The notes under the pieces are model-generated. The model did no database searches, was not told the DNA's origin, and worked only from the letters and a program-made list of their open reading frames with translations. DNA of 53,094 bases from Caulobacteraceae bacterium (GTDB lineage: Bacteria > Pseudomonadota > Alphaproteobacteria > Caulobacterales > Caulobacteraceae), in assembly GCA_030446805.1 (NCBI GenBank), contig JAUJMO010000002.1:121950-175043 (forward strand), written 5' to 3'. The position numbers and the translations under genes were made by a program. Below, piece after piece: positions 1 through 8,573 of the stretch; position 1 is the stretch's first letter; every line of letters starts with the position of its first letter.

Positions 1-816
1 AAGGCGCAGCTGAGCGTGCGCGACTGCGAGGGCCGCGACCGCGCCGTCTCCGTCCGCCGGGAACGGGCCTTTTGGCCGCCGGCGCGGCCGGGGTTTCAAT
101 GGTCCAGAGTGACGGCCAAGCCGGGCACAACGATCGGCTACCTTCGCGCGGACCGTTTCGACGATGGATCCGACGTCCTGGCGGACCAGGCCATGGCGGA
201 TCTGGCCGACACCTCGGGCCTCATCATCGACATCCGAAACAACAGCGGCGGCAACATGAGCGCCATGCGTCTCGCCAGCTACTTCGGCCAGGGCGAAAGC
301 CCGGCGGTCGTTCTGCTCGCGCGACCCTACCTCCAGGCCCTCGGCCGCCCCGTGACCAAGGCCGACCTCGACAAGGCGCCGCCCGTGCGGCGCGCCTACA
401 CCGGCAAGGCGGTTCAGAGCGCGATGGTCGCGAACCGCGGCGGCGCGGCCTTCTACAGCGAGGATCTGGGCGCCAAGCGGTACGCCAAGCCGGTGGTCGT
501 CCTGATCGGGCCCGATACGGGCAGCGCCGCTGAAGGCTTCGGCTGGTACATGCGTATGCGAACGGATGCCCGTTTGATCGGCCGCCCCAGCGCCGGCGCC
601 CTGCTCGACGGGCAGACCTTCCCCCTGGCCGGGGGCTGGTCCCTGGTCGTGCCGGTGAGCGGCGTCTGGACTCCGGACGGGCGCAACCTCGGTGATCAGG
701 CCGTTCAGCCGCACGAGCGGGTGGAATGGACGCGCGCGGACCTATGCCACGGGCGCGACCCGGACATGGCCAGGGCGCTCGAGACGCTGTTCGGCAGTCT
801 CTCACCGAGCGCGTAG
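1..816 (+). CDS. S41 family peptidase, C-terminal part (5' end outside window)
   Basis: Reading frame open from the window edge to the stop at 814-816; the true start lies upstream. The visible part is the catalytic domain of a C-terminal-processing/tail-specific peptidase. It has the strand-helix entry 'TTIGYLRADRF', the 'GLIIDIRNNSGGN' segment typical of S41 enzymes, and the nucleophile region 'DTGSAAEGF', where the Ser followed by A-A-E fits the S41 TxSAxE pattern. The end, 'AVQPHERVEWT', resembles the 'G+ P D' tail of S41 domains. Such enzymes cleave exported proteins in the periplasm; a signal peptide or PDZ domain cannot be judged from here. The Lys of the Ser-Lys dyad is not obvious four residues after the Ser, so catalytic competence is unproven. 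Confidence 0.8.
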   Translation, partial: KAQLSVRDCEGRDRAVSVRRERAFWPPARPGFQWSRVTAKPGTTIGYLRADRFDDGSDVLADQAMADLADTSGLIIDIRNNSGGNMSAMRLASYFGQGESPAVVLLARPYLQALGRPVTKADLDKAPPVRRAYTGKAVQSAMVANRGGAAFYSEDLGAKRYAKPVVVLIGPDTGSAAEGFGWYMRMRTDARLIGRPSAGALLDGQTFPLAGGWSLVVPVSGVWTPDGRNLGDQAVQPHERVEWTRADLCHGRDPDMARALETLFGSLSPSA

Positions 817-928
817 GGTGCTCGCCACCGGCCTTTTCCTGGGCGCGGCCATGTCTGGCCGCCGTCAAACGAGCGTGACGGCATGAAGCCGGCGGCTTTC
901 AGCGCCGCACGGAAAAGGCGCCCACCGG

Positions 929-1921
929 TCAGAACGCGATCTTTTCGGACGGGTGAGCCGTCCAGCGGAACGACATGCCGTCAGGTTGCAGCCGAGGCTC
1001 CACCCGGGCGTCCAGCTCCCGCCCGACGGCTTTGATGAGGCGCGTGCCGAACCCCTCTCTGGACGGAGGCTGCAGCCCCGGAACGCCCGACTCGCGCCAG
1101 TCGAAGATGATGCTGGGCGGTTCGCCGGCTACGATGCGCCATCCCACCTCGAGGCGGCCGCTTTCGTAAGCCAGGGCTCCGTATTTCGCGGCGTTGGTGG
1201 CCATCTCGTGCAGGCCCATGTGCACAGCGACCACCGCCTTCGGGCTGAGCCGCACGGAAGGGCCCTCCGCAAGCACCACGCTCGGCCGACCCAAGTACGG
1301 CGCCAGCGTCTGGCGCACGATGTCGTCGAGTTCAGCGCTCTCCCAAGAGGTGCGGGTGAGCAGGTCGTGGGCCTGGGAGAGCGCCACCAGCCGGCGGTCG
1401 AAGCTCCTGCGGAAGTCCTCAACGGAAGCCGTGTCCCGCGCGCTCCCGGCCGCGATCGACTGAACCGTGGCCAAGGTGTTCTTCACACGATGGTTCAGCT
1501 CGTCCAGCAAGAGGCGCTGTTGCTCCTCCGCCCGGCGCCGCTCCGTGACGTCGCGGGTCAGCTTTCCGAAGCCGACGAGTTCTCCGGCCGGGTTGAACAG
1601 AGCGGTGATGACGATGTCGGCGTAAAATCTCGAACCGTCTTTTCGCAGCCGCCAGCCCTGATCCTCGTGCTTGCCGTCTCGCGCGGCGATCTCCAGCCCA
1701 CGCTGCGGCTTCGCCGCCGCCACATCCTCCGGCGGGTAGAAGAGGGAGAAGTGCCGGCCCACCACCTCGGCTTCGACGTAGCCCTTTATCCTCTGCGCTC
1801 CGACGTTCCAGGTCGCGATCCGTCCTTCGCGGTCCAGCATGAACAGCCCGTAGTCCCGGACATTCTCCACAAGCAGTCGGAACGACTCGTCTGGCAAGGA
1901 CTGCGGCGGCGCCATGATCAT
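929..1921 (-). CDS. PAS-domain sensor histidine kinase, HWE family
   Basis: 330 residues. Residues about 12-130 form a PAS domain ending in 'GKLTRDVTERR', the usual PAS/kinase junction. The phosphoacceptor box is 'ELNHRVKNTLATVQSIA' with His144. The N-box 'HEMATNAAKYGAL' and the later 'DWRESG' (W-x-E) are the hallmarks of the HWE kinase family, which replaces the classical HisKA box. No transmembrane segment is visible, so the protein should be cytoplasmic and sense through the PAS pocket (ligand or redox, unknown). No response regulator is adjacent. HWE kinases in alphaproteobacteria often feed the general stress response or light/oxygen signalling, but the partner here is unknown. The start could also be the ATG two codons downstream. 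Confidence 0.9.
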   Translation of the reverse strand: MIMAPPQSLPDESFRLLVENVRDYGLFMLDREGRIATWNVGAQRIKGYVEAEVVGRHFSLFYPPEDVAAAKPQRGLEIAARDGKHEDQGWRLRKDGSRFYADIVITALFNPAGELVGFGKLTRDVTERRRAEEQQRLLLDELNHRVKNTLATVQSIAAGSARDTASVEDFRRSFDRRLVALSQAHDLLTRTSWESAELDDIVRQTLAPYLGRPSVVLAEGPSVRLSPKAVVAVHMGLHEMATNAAKYGALAYESGRLEVGWRIVAGEPPSIIFDWRESGVPGLQPPSREGFGTRLIKAVGRELDARVEPRLQPDGMSFRWTAHPSEKIAF

Positions 1922-2202
1922 GGGTTGAGACTACAGGTCCTGTTCTCCCGCCGAAAGCCGCCCCAGGCGTCCAGGGCGAAACGCCCGTCGCCGAGAAACA
2001 CCAAGGCCGATCCTCTCCTGGCCCGCAGGTGGTCAGGCCCGAGTCTTCGCCCAACAGACGTTCAGCAACGAGATCCGCTAATGCGGACCTTGGGCTTCCC
2101 TATGAGCGGGGCGTTGCGGCTCGGGTTCACTGCTCCGGCAGGCGCCATTGCTTGCCAGCGCTTCGGCCCGCTACAGCTCTTGCCTGCAGGGAAGGGTTGA
2201 TC
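1922..2202. other. Intergenic stretch with no supported gene
   Basis: The region between the kinase start and the putative small lipoprotein at 2203 holds no reading frame with a convincing start or recognisable protein. It is less GC-rich than its surroundings around 2040-2100. It should hold the kinase promoter on the minus strand, but I cannot point to a clear -35/-10. Confidence 0.4.
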
Positions 2203-2319
2203 ATGGCCTTCGGATTGAGCTGGGTAGCGGTTCTCGCGGCTGCAGGGCTTGCTGGCTGCAGCTTGGGGGCTGAACTGCCAAGCGGCCGCCATCGAGGCTG
2301 TTCCTCGGCCCTCGTCTGA
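2203..2319 (+). CDS. Putative 38-residue lipoprotein
   Basis: A short frame opens at ATG 2203 behind a purine-rich stretch (GGGAAGGGTTGATC) and encodes a short hydrophobic N-terminus followed by 'AGLAGCSLG', a plausible lipobox with Cys. The mature part would be only about 20 residues and matches nothing I know. Small entericidin-like or orphan lipoproteins of this size exist, but a chance frame is also possible, so this is a tentative call. Confidence 0.3.
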   Translation: MAFGLSWVAVLAAAGLAGCSLGAELPSGRHRGCSSALV

Positions 2320-2412
2320 ACGGCCGCCGCCTCCAGCCCTATGAAGCCGTGTGAACCGGCCTAAGTGAGCCTCCTCCCCACGCAGCGCCCCGCCTTGGGA
2401 GCAGGGACGGCG

Positions 2413-3333
2413 ATGCCTCAGCTTCCAGGCTCCTTCACCCTTCCACGGCCGTTGCAGCACCGCCTGGAGGCGCTGTCGGAAGCCTTTATCGAGCCGGCGG
2501 CGGCGCCCCGGTTCGACTTCACCGCACCCCCAGGCGAGCCGGCGCTCCTTCCTCCCGACTCGGTCTCATGGCGCGTGTTCAAGAACCCCCTGACCCTTTT
2601 CATCGGCGGCGTGGCGGCCGTGCTCCTGGAGCTGGCGGAGCCGCGGGTGCGCGAGGGCGTGTGGCGGCACAGTGGTTTCCGCACCGACCCGCTTGGCCGG
2701 CTTCAGCGAACAGGCCTGGCCGCCATGGTCACCGTCTACGGACCTCGTAGCCGCGCCGAAGCCATGATCGCCGGCGTGGTCCGCGCCCACGGCCGGGTCA
2801 GCGGCGTCACGCCGGAAGGACAGCCCTACGCGGCCAACGATCCGGACCTGCTCACCTGGGTCCATGCAACCGCCGCCTTCGGGTTCATGGAGGCCTACCG
2901 CCGTTACGCTCGCCCCCTGTCGCCCGCGGAACGGGACGGCTTCTTGAGCGAAGCGGAGCCGGCCGCGAAGCTCTATGGAGCGCTGGGAGCCCCCCGCTCC
3001 CGCCGCGAACTCCAGGCGCTGTTCGACTCCGTGCGGGACCGGCTGACGGGCAGCCCCGTGGTGTTCGAGTTCCTCGAGATCATGGCGGAGGTCCCGCTTC
3101 CGGGGTTCGCCCGGCCGCTGCAACCTCTGTTGATTAGGGCCGCGGTCGACACCCTGCCGCCCTGGGTCGCCCGGCGCCTGGAGCTCGAGGGCGGAGGTCT
3201 CAAGACCTGGGAACGACCGGTGGTCCGAGCCGCGGGCCTTGCGGCCGATCGCCTGCTCCTGCGGTCCTCGCCCGCTGTGCAGGCCTGTCGGCGCCTGGGC
3301 CTGGGCGACACCTATCTGTACGGGAGAGGCTGA
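2413..3333 (+). CDS. DUF2236 / MpaB-family oxygenase-like protein
   Basis: 306 residues from ATG 2413 (a GTG at 2365 in the same frame would add 16 residues; I prefer the ATG because a purine-rich GGGAGCAGGG lies upstream). The pattern 'WRVFKNPLTLFIGG.AAVLLELAEPRVREGVW', followed by 'RLQRTG', 'VTVYGPR' and 'DPDLLTWVHAT', is that of the DUF2236 (oxygenase MpaB / latex-clearing-protein-like) family, thought to be haem-binding oxidases. The conserved His in 'TWVHAT' fits the haem-ligand position described for the family. Substrate unknown. The gene stands alone; the EF-hand lipoprotein follows after 73 bases. Confidence 0.85.
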   Translation: MPQLPGSFTLPRPLQHRLEALSEAFIEPAAAPRFDFTAPPGEPALLPPDSVSWRVFKNPLTLFIGGVAAVLLELAEPRVREGVWRHSGFRTDPLGRLQRTGLAAMVTVYGPRSRAEAMIAGVVRAHGRVSGVTPEGQPYAANDPDLLTWVHATAAFGFMEAYRRYARPLSPAERDGFLSEAEPAAKLYGALGAPRSRRELQALFDSVRDRLTGSPVVFEFLEIMAEVPLPGFARPLQPLLIRAAVDTLPPWVARRLELEGGGLKTWERPVVRAAGLAADRLLLRSSPAVQACRRLGLGDTYLYGRG

Positions 3334-3406
3334 GGCGCAGCCCCGGGTTCGGCGTCTGCCGCCGAAGCCAGCGGCCCTTCCCGGCGCCCGCGTCCATGCT
3401 GCCGAG

Positions 3407-4093
3407 ATGAGGCTGGTGATGATGAAGTGCGCACCCTCCGTCCTGTTCGCCGCGGTGGCGCTTTGTAGCTGCGCGGGCGGTCCGGCGGGCGGCGCGTCGC
3501 CCGTGGGCGCCTTGGAGGCCGGGGCCCGGGTCTTCCTCAGCCCCAGCGGCGAGCCGTTCCGCCCTTCTGAGGCGGGAGCTTCGCCCCTGGCCGCCTGGTT
3601 CGCAGGGGCTGACGCCGACAGGTCGGGCGACCTCAGCAGGACGGAGCTCCGGGCGGACGCCGAACGCTTCTTCCAACGGCTGGACCTCAGTCGGGACGGA
3701 GTGATCGGCGACCCCGAGATCCAGGCCTATGAGCGCGACATCGCGCCGGAGATCGCGCCGGACTTCGGACGCCGCGCCGGACAGCAGACTTCGGACGGCG
3801 CCGGAGGGGAGGACGGAATCCTTCGTCTGCCCGACAACGATGGCCGGGGGGGCGGACGCGGGCGGTCGCGGGGCGCTTCCGTGCTTTCCCTGCTGCAGCA
3901 GTCCCAGCCCGTCCTGGCGGCCGACTACGACCAGTCCCAGAGCGTCACCCGCGAGGAGTTCGGGCGCGCCGCCGACGCCCGCTTCGATCGGCTCGACGCG
4001 GCCGGAGACGGTCGGCTGACCCTGAGCGAGCTGCGCGCCGTTCGCGTGGCCCCGGCCTGGACCGGCGGCCGCCGCCGCTCAGGAAGGCGCTGA
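3407..4093 (+). CDS. EF-hand calcium-binding lipoprotein
   Basis: 228 residues. The N-terminus has a lipoprotein-type signal with a Cys around position 20-22 (VALCSCAGG), so it is likely exported and lipid-anchored. Four EF-hand loops are visible: residues 69-80 (DADRSGDLSRTE), 93-104 (DLSRDGVIGDPE), 173-184 (DYDQSQSVTREE) and 197-208 (DAAGDGRLTLSE), each with Asp/Ser/Asn at the ligand positions and a terminal Glu. Between the second and third loops is a Gly/Arg-rich linker. Periplasmic EF-hand proteins of this type are common in Caulobacterales; the target is unknown. The frame is open further upstream, but the ATG at 3407 is the first start that gives a signal peptide. Confidence 0.8.
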   Translation: MRLVMMKCAPSVLFAAVALCSCAGGPAGGASPVGALEAGARVFLSPSGEPFRPSEAGASPLAAWFAGADADRSGDLSRTELRADAERFFQRLDLSRDGVIGDPEIQAYERDIAPEIAPDFGRRAGQQTSDGAGGEDGILRLPDNDGRGGGRGRSRGASVLSLLQQSQPVLAADYDQSQSVTREEFGRAADARFDRLDAAGDGRLTLSELRAVRVAPAWTGGRRRSGRR

Positions 4094-4220
4094 GCGCGTC
4101 GCCGCGACCGCCGCGGGGCCCGCGCCGGCCGGCCTGCACGCCCTTTGGTTCGCCACCACGCGCGCTGGCCTAGCCGGGGGCGGGCGCGGTAGGGTCGACC
4201 GGAGGCGTCGGGAGCGGGAT

Positions 4221-5780
4221 TTGCGGGCGGGCGACGGACGGATCGCCATCATCGGCGGCGGCTTCAGCGGGACGGCGCTGGCCGTCCAGCTCCTGGCCCG
4301 GGGCGGCGGACCCGTGGCCCTGATCGAGCGGTCGGGCGTGTTCGGGCCGGGGCTGGCCTATGGCACGCGGTGCGGACGGCACCTGCTCAATGTCCGCTCG
4401 AGGCGGATGAGCCTGTTCCCCGACGCGCCCGATCACTTCACGCTTTGGCTGGCCGCCGAGGGGCTGGACCCCGACCCGGAGGGCTTCGCCCGCCGCGCGG
4501 ATTACGGCCGCTATATCGCCGCCTGTCTGGCGCAGGCGCAGGCCCGAGCGCCGGGGCGTCTGTCCCTGCACCCGGGCGAGGTCACCGAAGTGCGGACGGA
4601 GGCGGACGGCGCCGTCGTGTCCTTCGCCGACGGCCGGTCGATGCCGGCGGAGCATGTGGTGCTGGCCAACGGCAACCCCCCGCCCGGCCGGCTCCGCCTG
4701 AGCGGGCTGGAGGAGCTGGGCGAACGGTCCGTGCCGGATCCCTGGGCGCCCGGGGTGCTGGAGGCCGTGGGGCGGGAGGAAGACGTGTTCCTGGTGGGCA
4801 CGGGCCTGACCGCGGTGGACGTGCTCTTGGCGCTGGACGCCGGCGGCTGGGGAGGCCGGGCGGTGGCGGTGTCCCGCCGGGGTTTGCTGCCGCGCACGCA
4901 TGGGCCGGGGGGAGAGCTGGGCCAAGGCGGCATCCCGGATGGCCCTCTCAGCGTGCGGCTGCGACAGGTGCGCCGCCGCGCACGGGACGCGTCATGGACG
5001 GCGGTGATGGACGGGCTGCGCCCTCATGGCCAAGCCATGTGGCGCGGCGCGAGCCCCGGCGAGCGCCGCCGCTTTCTGCGGCATCTGCGGCCCTGGTGGG
5101 ACGTGCACCGGCACCGGATGGCGCCCGAGATCGGCGCGGCGGTGGACCGGCTTGCGGCCGAGGGCCGGTTGCTCGTCGCCGCCGGACGGCTGCTCAGCGC
5201 GGAGGCGGAGGCCGACGGATTGGCCGTGACCTGGCGGCCTCGGGGCGGCGAAGGCGTCATGCGCACAAGCGCGGGGCGGTTGATCAACTGCACGGGACCG
5301 GAGGGCGATCCTTCGCGAGCGGGTCAACCGGTGCTGGACGCCTTGCTGGCGCAGGGGCGCGCGCGAACCGATCCGCTGCGCCTCGGTCTGGACGTGGACG
5401 ACGACGCGCGTGTGCTCGACCGCGCGGGGCGGGCTCAGGCGCGGCTCTGGGCCATGGGGCCTCTGACCCGCGGCCGGCTGTGGGAGGTGGTGGCGGTGCC
5501 CGAGATCCGGGAGCAGGCGGCGGAGTTGGCCGCTCGCCTGGCCCCGCCCGCACCGGGATCGGGGAACGGGCCAGGCCGCTTCACCGGGCACCTGCACGAG
5601 GTGGGCGAAACCTATCTGCAGCACATGGCCGTGGCCTTGCCGTTCGGTGCGCGGATGCTGGGGGCGGGGGCGGCCTGCATGGTGCATGCCGTGGCGCCCT
5701 GGCTCTTCGTGCAGACCGCCTCGCGGGCCGTGACCCGCCTGCATGCGGAGATGGCGGCCCGGCGGCGCACCTCGGACTGA
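4221..5780 (+). CDS. FAD/NAD(P)-binding protein, NAD_binding_9 type
   Basis: 519 residues. The N-terminal dinucleotide-binding motif 'IAIIGGGFSGTALAVQLL' (residues about 9-26) and 'GPGLAYGTRCGRHLLNVRS' identify the FAD/NAD(P)-binding family that includes E. coli YdhS. A second Rossmann segment 'VFLVGTGLTAVDVLLAL' lies near residue 195. The family is a presumed FAD-dependent oxidoreductase of unknown substrate. The start is TTG at 4221: it is the only start codon that leaves the Rossmann fold complete, and GGAGCGGGA lies just before it. The free-methionine-sulfoxide reductase follows after 76 bases on the same strand, so the two may be co-transcribed. Confidence 0.85.
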   Translation: MRAGDGRIAIIGGGFSGTALAVQLLARGGGPVALIERSGVFGPGLAYGTRCGRHLLNVRSRRMSLFPDAPDHFTLWLAAEGLDPDPEGFARRADYGRYIAACLAQAQARAPGRLSLHPGEVTEVRTEADGAVVSFADGRSMPAEHVVLANGNPPPGRLRLSGLEELGERSVPDPWAPGVLEAVGREEDVFLVGTGLTAVDVLLALDAGGWGGRAVAVSRRGLLPRTHGPGGELGQGGIPDGPLSVRLRQVRRRARDASWTAVMDGLRPHGQAMWRGASPGERRRFLRHLRPWWDVHRHRMAPEIGAAVDRLAAEGRLLVAAGRLLSAEAEADGLAVTWRPRGGEGVMRTSAGRLINCTGPEGDPSRAGQPVLDALLAQGRARTDPLRLGLDVDDDARVLDRAGRAQARLWAMGPLTRGRLWEVVAVPEIREQAAELAARLAPPAPGSGNGPGRFTGHLHEVGETYLQHMAVALPFGARMLGAGAACMVHAVAPWLFVQTASRAVTRLHAEMAARRRTSD

Positions 5781-5856
5781 CCCCGCTTGGGCGAACGTCC
5801 GCCCGTCGCTACATGCCCGGCCCGAAGATGAAGCCCGATATCAAGAAGGTGACCGC

Positions 5857-6351
5857 GTGAGCGCAGCTGTCCGCAACCCGGATCGTCCGGCCGACAAGGC
5901 CGCCCGTTATGCGGAGGTGGCGGAGGAGATCGCGGCCGTGCTGGACGGCGAGCCCAACCTCGTGGCCCGGATGTCCACGGTTTCGGCGCTCCTGGCGGAC
6001 GCCTTCGAGCCCTTCTTCTGGACCGGCTTCTACCTGGTGGATCCGGACAAGCCTTGCGAGTTGGTGGTCGGGCCCTATCAGGGCACCCTGGGCTGTCTGC
6101 GCATCGCCTTTGGGCATGGCGTGTGCGGCGCCGCGGCGGAGACGGGGCGCACCCAGATCGTGGCGGACGTGCACGCCTTTCCCGGCCACATCGCCTGCGA
6201 CAGCCGCAGCAACAGCGAGATCGTGGTCCCGGTGCACAACGCCGCCGATGAGCTGATCGCGGTTTTCGACGTCGACTCGACCGCCCACGGCGCCTTTGAC
6301 GAAACGGACGCGCTGTGGCTCGAGCGCATCCTGCAGGCCAGCTTCGGCTAA
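5857..6351 (+). CDS. msrC: Free methionine-(R)-sulfoxide reductase, GAF-domain type
   Basis: 164 residues from GTG 5857 (AAGAAGG lies upstream). The whole protein is one GAF domain of the fRMsr class. The three conserved cysteines are present: Cys80 in 'GTLGCLRI', Cys90 in 'GHGVCGAAAE' and Cys114 in 'HIACDSRSNSEIVVP'. It reduces free methionine-R-sulfoxide in the cytosol with thioredoxin-type recycling. The stop overlaps the stop of the convergent SemiSWEET gene by 4 bases. Length and motifs match the family closely. Confidence 0.92.
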   Translation: MSAAVRNPDRPADKAARYAEVAEEIAAVLDGEPNLVARMSTVSALLADAFEPFFWTGFYLVDPDKPCELVVGPYQGTLGCLRIAFGHGVCGAAAETGRTQIVADVHAFPGHIACDSRSNSEIVVPVHNAADELIAVFDVDSTAHGAFDETDALWLERILQASFG

Positions 6352-6635
6352 TCCGCCGCGGCGGGGTGGCTGTCGCGGTAGCGCCACTTCAGGGCCAGCA
6401 CAGTGCTGCAGAGCACCAGGGCGGCGGCGTTGGCGCCCGTGATGGGCCAGGCGCCCAGCCGGATGCCGTAGATCACCCACAGCACGAAACAGGTGACCGT
6501 AAAGGCGTAGGTCTTCAGCGACACCGCCGAGGCGTCCTTGGTGGCCATGATCTTCTGGATCTGGAAGACGAAGCTGCTGATGGAGAACAGGGCCGCGGCG
6601 GTGCCGATGGCGTTGGTCAGGACTTGGCCTTCCAT
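6348..6635 (-). CDS. SemiSWEET-type sugar transporter
   Basis: 95 residues, the usual size for a bacterial SemiSWEET (one triple-helix bundle that works as a dimer). The first helix ends in 'SFVFQIQKI', where families usually have the PQ-loop pair, here F-Q. The second is 'TVTCFVLWVIYGI', and the third starts at 'WPITGANAAALVL' with the conserved Asn. It sits in the inner membrane and should move small sugars or similar solutes. The ATG at 6635 is preferred because upstream codons run into the palindrome at 6689-6737 and do not resemble the family. Confidence 0.85.
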   Translation of the reverse strand: MEGQVLTNAIGTAAALFSISSFVFQIQKIMATKDASAVSLKTYAFTVTCFVLWVIYGIRLGAWPITGANAAALVLCSTVLALKWRYRDSHPAAAD

Positions 6636-6688
6636 GGACGAGCGGCTCCGGCTTGCGGAGCTTGGAACGACGCAGGCGGCGGAAAGGT

Positions 6689-6737
6689 CCCATCGCCCCC
6701 GCGACGGCATGCTGCATGCCGTCCCGGGGGCGATGGG
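6689..6737. repeat. Near-perfect palindrome, 24-base arms with 1-base loop
   Basis: Positions 6689-6712 and 6714-6737 are reverse complements with a single mismatch, around T6713. It lies between the 3' end of the amidase gene and the start of the SemiSWEET gene, both on the minus strand. As RNA it would be a very strong hairpin. No clear U-run follows on the minus strand (CCTTTCC only), so it may be a rho-independent-like terminator, an mRNA stabiliser or a protein-binding site. Confidence 0.75.
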
Positions 6738-6773
6738 CTCACAAGGTGGGCTCACAAGGTGGGCTCACAAGGT
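6735..6773. repeat. Three tandem copies of a 13-base unit
   Basis: GGGCTCACAAGGT is repeated exactly three times (6735-6747, 6748-6760, 6761-6773), followed by a partial copy GGGCTC. The third copy contains the amidase stop codon (TCA at 6765-6767 on the plus strand). The unit overlaps the right end of the palindrome by 3 bases. Confidence 0.9.
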
Positions 6774-8417
6774 GGGCTCGACCGGTTGGGGCGTGAGCGT
6801 GCGGGGCTGCAGCGTCTTGCTGACGGCGGGGTCCGCCTCGACCGAGCGCAGGAAGCGCGGCTGGGGCAGGGGGCCGCGGCGCTGTTCATAGGCGTGGCCG
6901 ATGCCCAGCACCCGGGCCTCGGACCAGGCCGGGCCGATGAAGCTCAGGCCCACCGGCAGGCCGCGAACCTGGCCCATGGGAACGGTCAGGTGCGGATAGC
7001 CCGCCACGGCCGGCAGGGTGCTGGCGCCGCCGCCGGTGTACTGGTCGCCATTGACCACGTCGATCAGCCAGGCGGGACCGGTGGTGGGGGCGATCAGGAC
7101 GTCGACCTTGTGCTCGCGCAGCAGCTTGTCGATGCCCTCGGGCCCGGCGAAGCGCCGCGCGGTGGCCAGGGCCTTCTTGTACTCGGGGGCGTTCAGGCCC
7201 TTGGTGGCCTCCGACTGAATGAATAGCTCCTGGCCGAACAGCGGCATCTGAACTTCCTTGTTCGCCTCGTTGAAGGCGATCAGGTCGGCCAGGGTGCGGT
7301 GCGGGCTCTTGGTGGTGGCCAGATAGGCGGCCATGTCGGCCTTGAGCTCGTGCATCAGCACCTGGAAGGAGTTGGAGCCGACCTGGCTTCGGTTCTCCAG
7401 CGCGGTGATCTCGACCACGGTGGCCCCGCCGGCCTTGAGCTGGTCGACCGCCTTGGCGAAAACCGCGTCCACTTCCGGGTCGAAGCCCGCGTTGAACCGC
7501 AGAACGCCGATGCGGGCGCCTTGCAGCCGCTCGCCGGACAGGGCGGCCAGATAGTCGCCGCGACGGCGGTCGGCCTGGGCCGTGACCGCGTCGGCCGGGT
7601 CCGAGCCGGCGATGACCGAAAGCATCAGCGCTGCGTCCGCCACCGTCCGGGTCATCGGGCCGGCGGTGTCCTGGCTGTGGCTGATCGGAATGATGTGGGT
7701 GCGCGAGACAAGACCCACGGTCGGCTTGAAGCCCACGGCGCCGTTGACGGAGGCGGGGCAGACGATGGAGCCGTTGGTTTCGGTGCCTATGGCGCCCGCC
7801 GCCAAGCCTGCGGCGACCGCCACGGCGGAGCCGCCGGACGAGCCGCAAGGGTTGCGGTCCAGCGCGTGCGGGTTACGGACCTGGCCGCCCACCGCGCTCC
7901 AGCCGCTGATGCTGTCGCCGGAGCGGATGTTGGCCCATTCGCTGAGATTGGTCTTGCCCAGGATCACGGCGCCGGCCGCGCGCAGCCGGGCGGCCAAGGG
8001 CGCGTCGCGGTTGTTGTTGTTCCCCGCCAACGCCAGGGAGCCCGCGGTGGTGGGCATTTCGCGGGTCTCGATGTTGTCCTTGAGCAGCACGGGCACCCCG
8101 TGCAGCGGGCCGCGGATGCGGCCCGCGCGGCGCTCGGCGTCCAGCGCCTCGGCGTCGGCCAGCGCATTGGGATTGAGCGCCAGCACGCTGCGCAGCGTCG
8201 GGTCCATCTCGAGAATGCGGCCGTAATACTCCGAGGTGAGCTGCTGGGAGGTGATCCGGCCGGCGTTCAGCTCGGCCGAAAGCGTGGAAAGGCTGCTGAA
8301 CGGGTCGATGGCGGGCGCGGTCCGGGCCGTAGGACCGGTCGGAGCTCCGCCGCCCCCCATGGGGGCGGCGCAGGCGGACAGGAGGGCGAGGGCGAGGAGA
8401 GCGGAGGGGACTTTCAA
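6765..8417 (-). CDS. Amidase-signature family lipoprotein
   Basis: 550 residues. The N-terminus is a lipoprotein signal (ALLALALLSACAAP, Cys16), so the enzyme is likely exported and anchored. The amidase-signature triad is visible: Lys113 in 'VLLKDNIE', the cis-Ser region 'PCGSSGGS' (Ser193) and the nucleophile Ser217 in 'GTETNGSIVCPASVN', with the expected 24-residue gap between the serines. The family hydrolyses amide bonds (substrate not predictable). Similar exported amidases are frequent in Caulobacter and Xanthomonas relatives. Divergent from cobT. The C-terminus ends within the 13-base tandem repeat. Confidence 0.92.
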   Translation of the reverse strand: MKVPSALLALALLSACAAPMGGGGAPTGPTARTAPAIDPFSSLSTLSAELNAGRITSQQLTSEYYGRILEMDPTLRSVLALNPNALADAEALDAERRAGRIRGPLHGVPVLLKDNIETREMPTTAGSLALAGNNNNRDAPLAARLRAAGAVILGKTNLSEWANIRSGDSISGWSAVGGQVRNPHALDRNPCGSSGGSAVAVAAGLAAGAIGTETNGSIVCPASVNGAVGFKPTVGLVSRTHIIPISHSQDTAGPMTRTVADAALMLSVIAGSDPADAVTAQADRRRGDYLAALSGERLQGARIGVLRFNAGFDPEVDAVFAKAVDQLKAGGATVVEITALENRSQVGSNSFQVLMHELKADMAAYLATTKSPHRTLADLIAFNEANKEVQMPLFGQELFIQSEATKGLNAPEYKKALATARRFAGPEGIDKLLREHKVDVLIAPTTGPAWLIDVVNGDQYTGGGASTLPAVAGYPHLTVPMGQVRGLPVGLSFIGPAWSEARVLGIGHAYEQRRGPLPQPRFLRSVEADPAVSKTLQPRTLTPQPVEPTL

Positions 8418-8573
8418 GGGCGGGATTCCGTGTGCAGGCCGATCAAAGCACCAAGACGCGCCGGGGAGAAGAGCAACAGCGACGCACCGTGCTTTTGCAC
8501 CGCGCGTTCCGCGACGCCAAAGAAGGCGGGGCGCAGGTGAGCCGTCGCTCCGAAGCGCCTATCTAGCCGGGTC

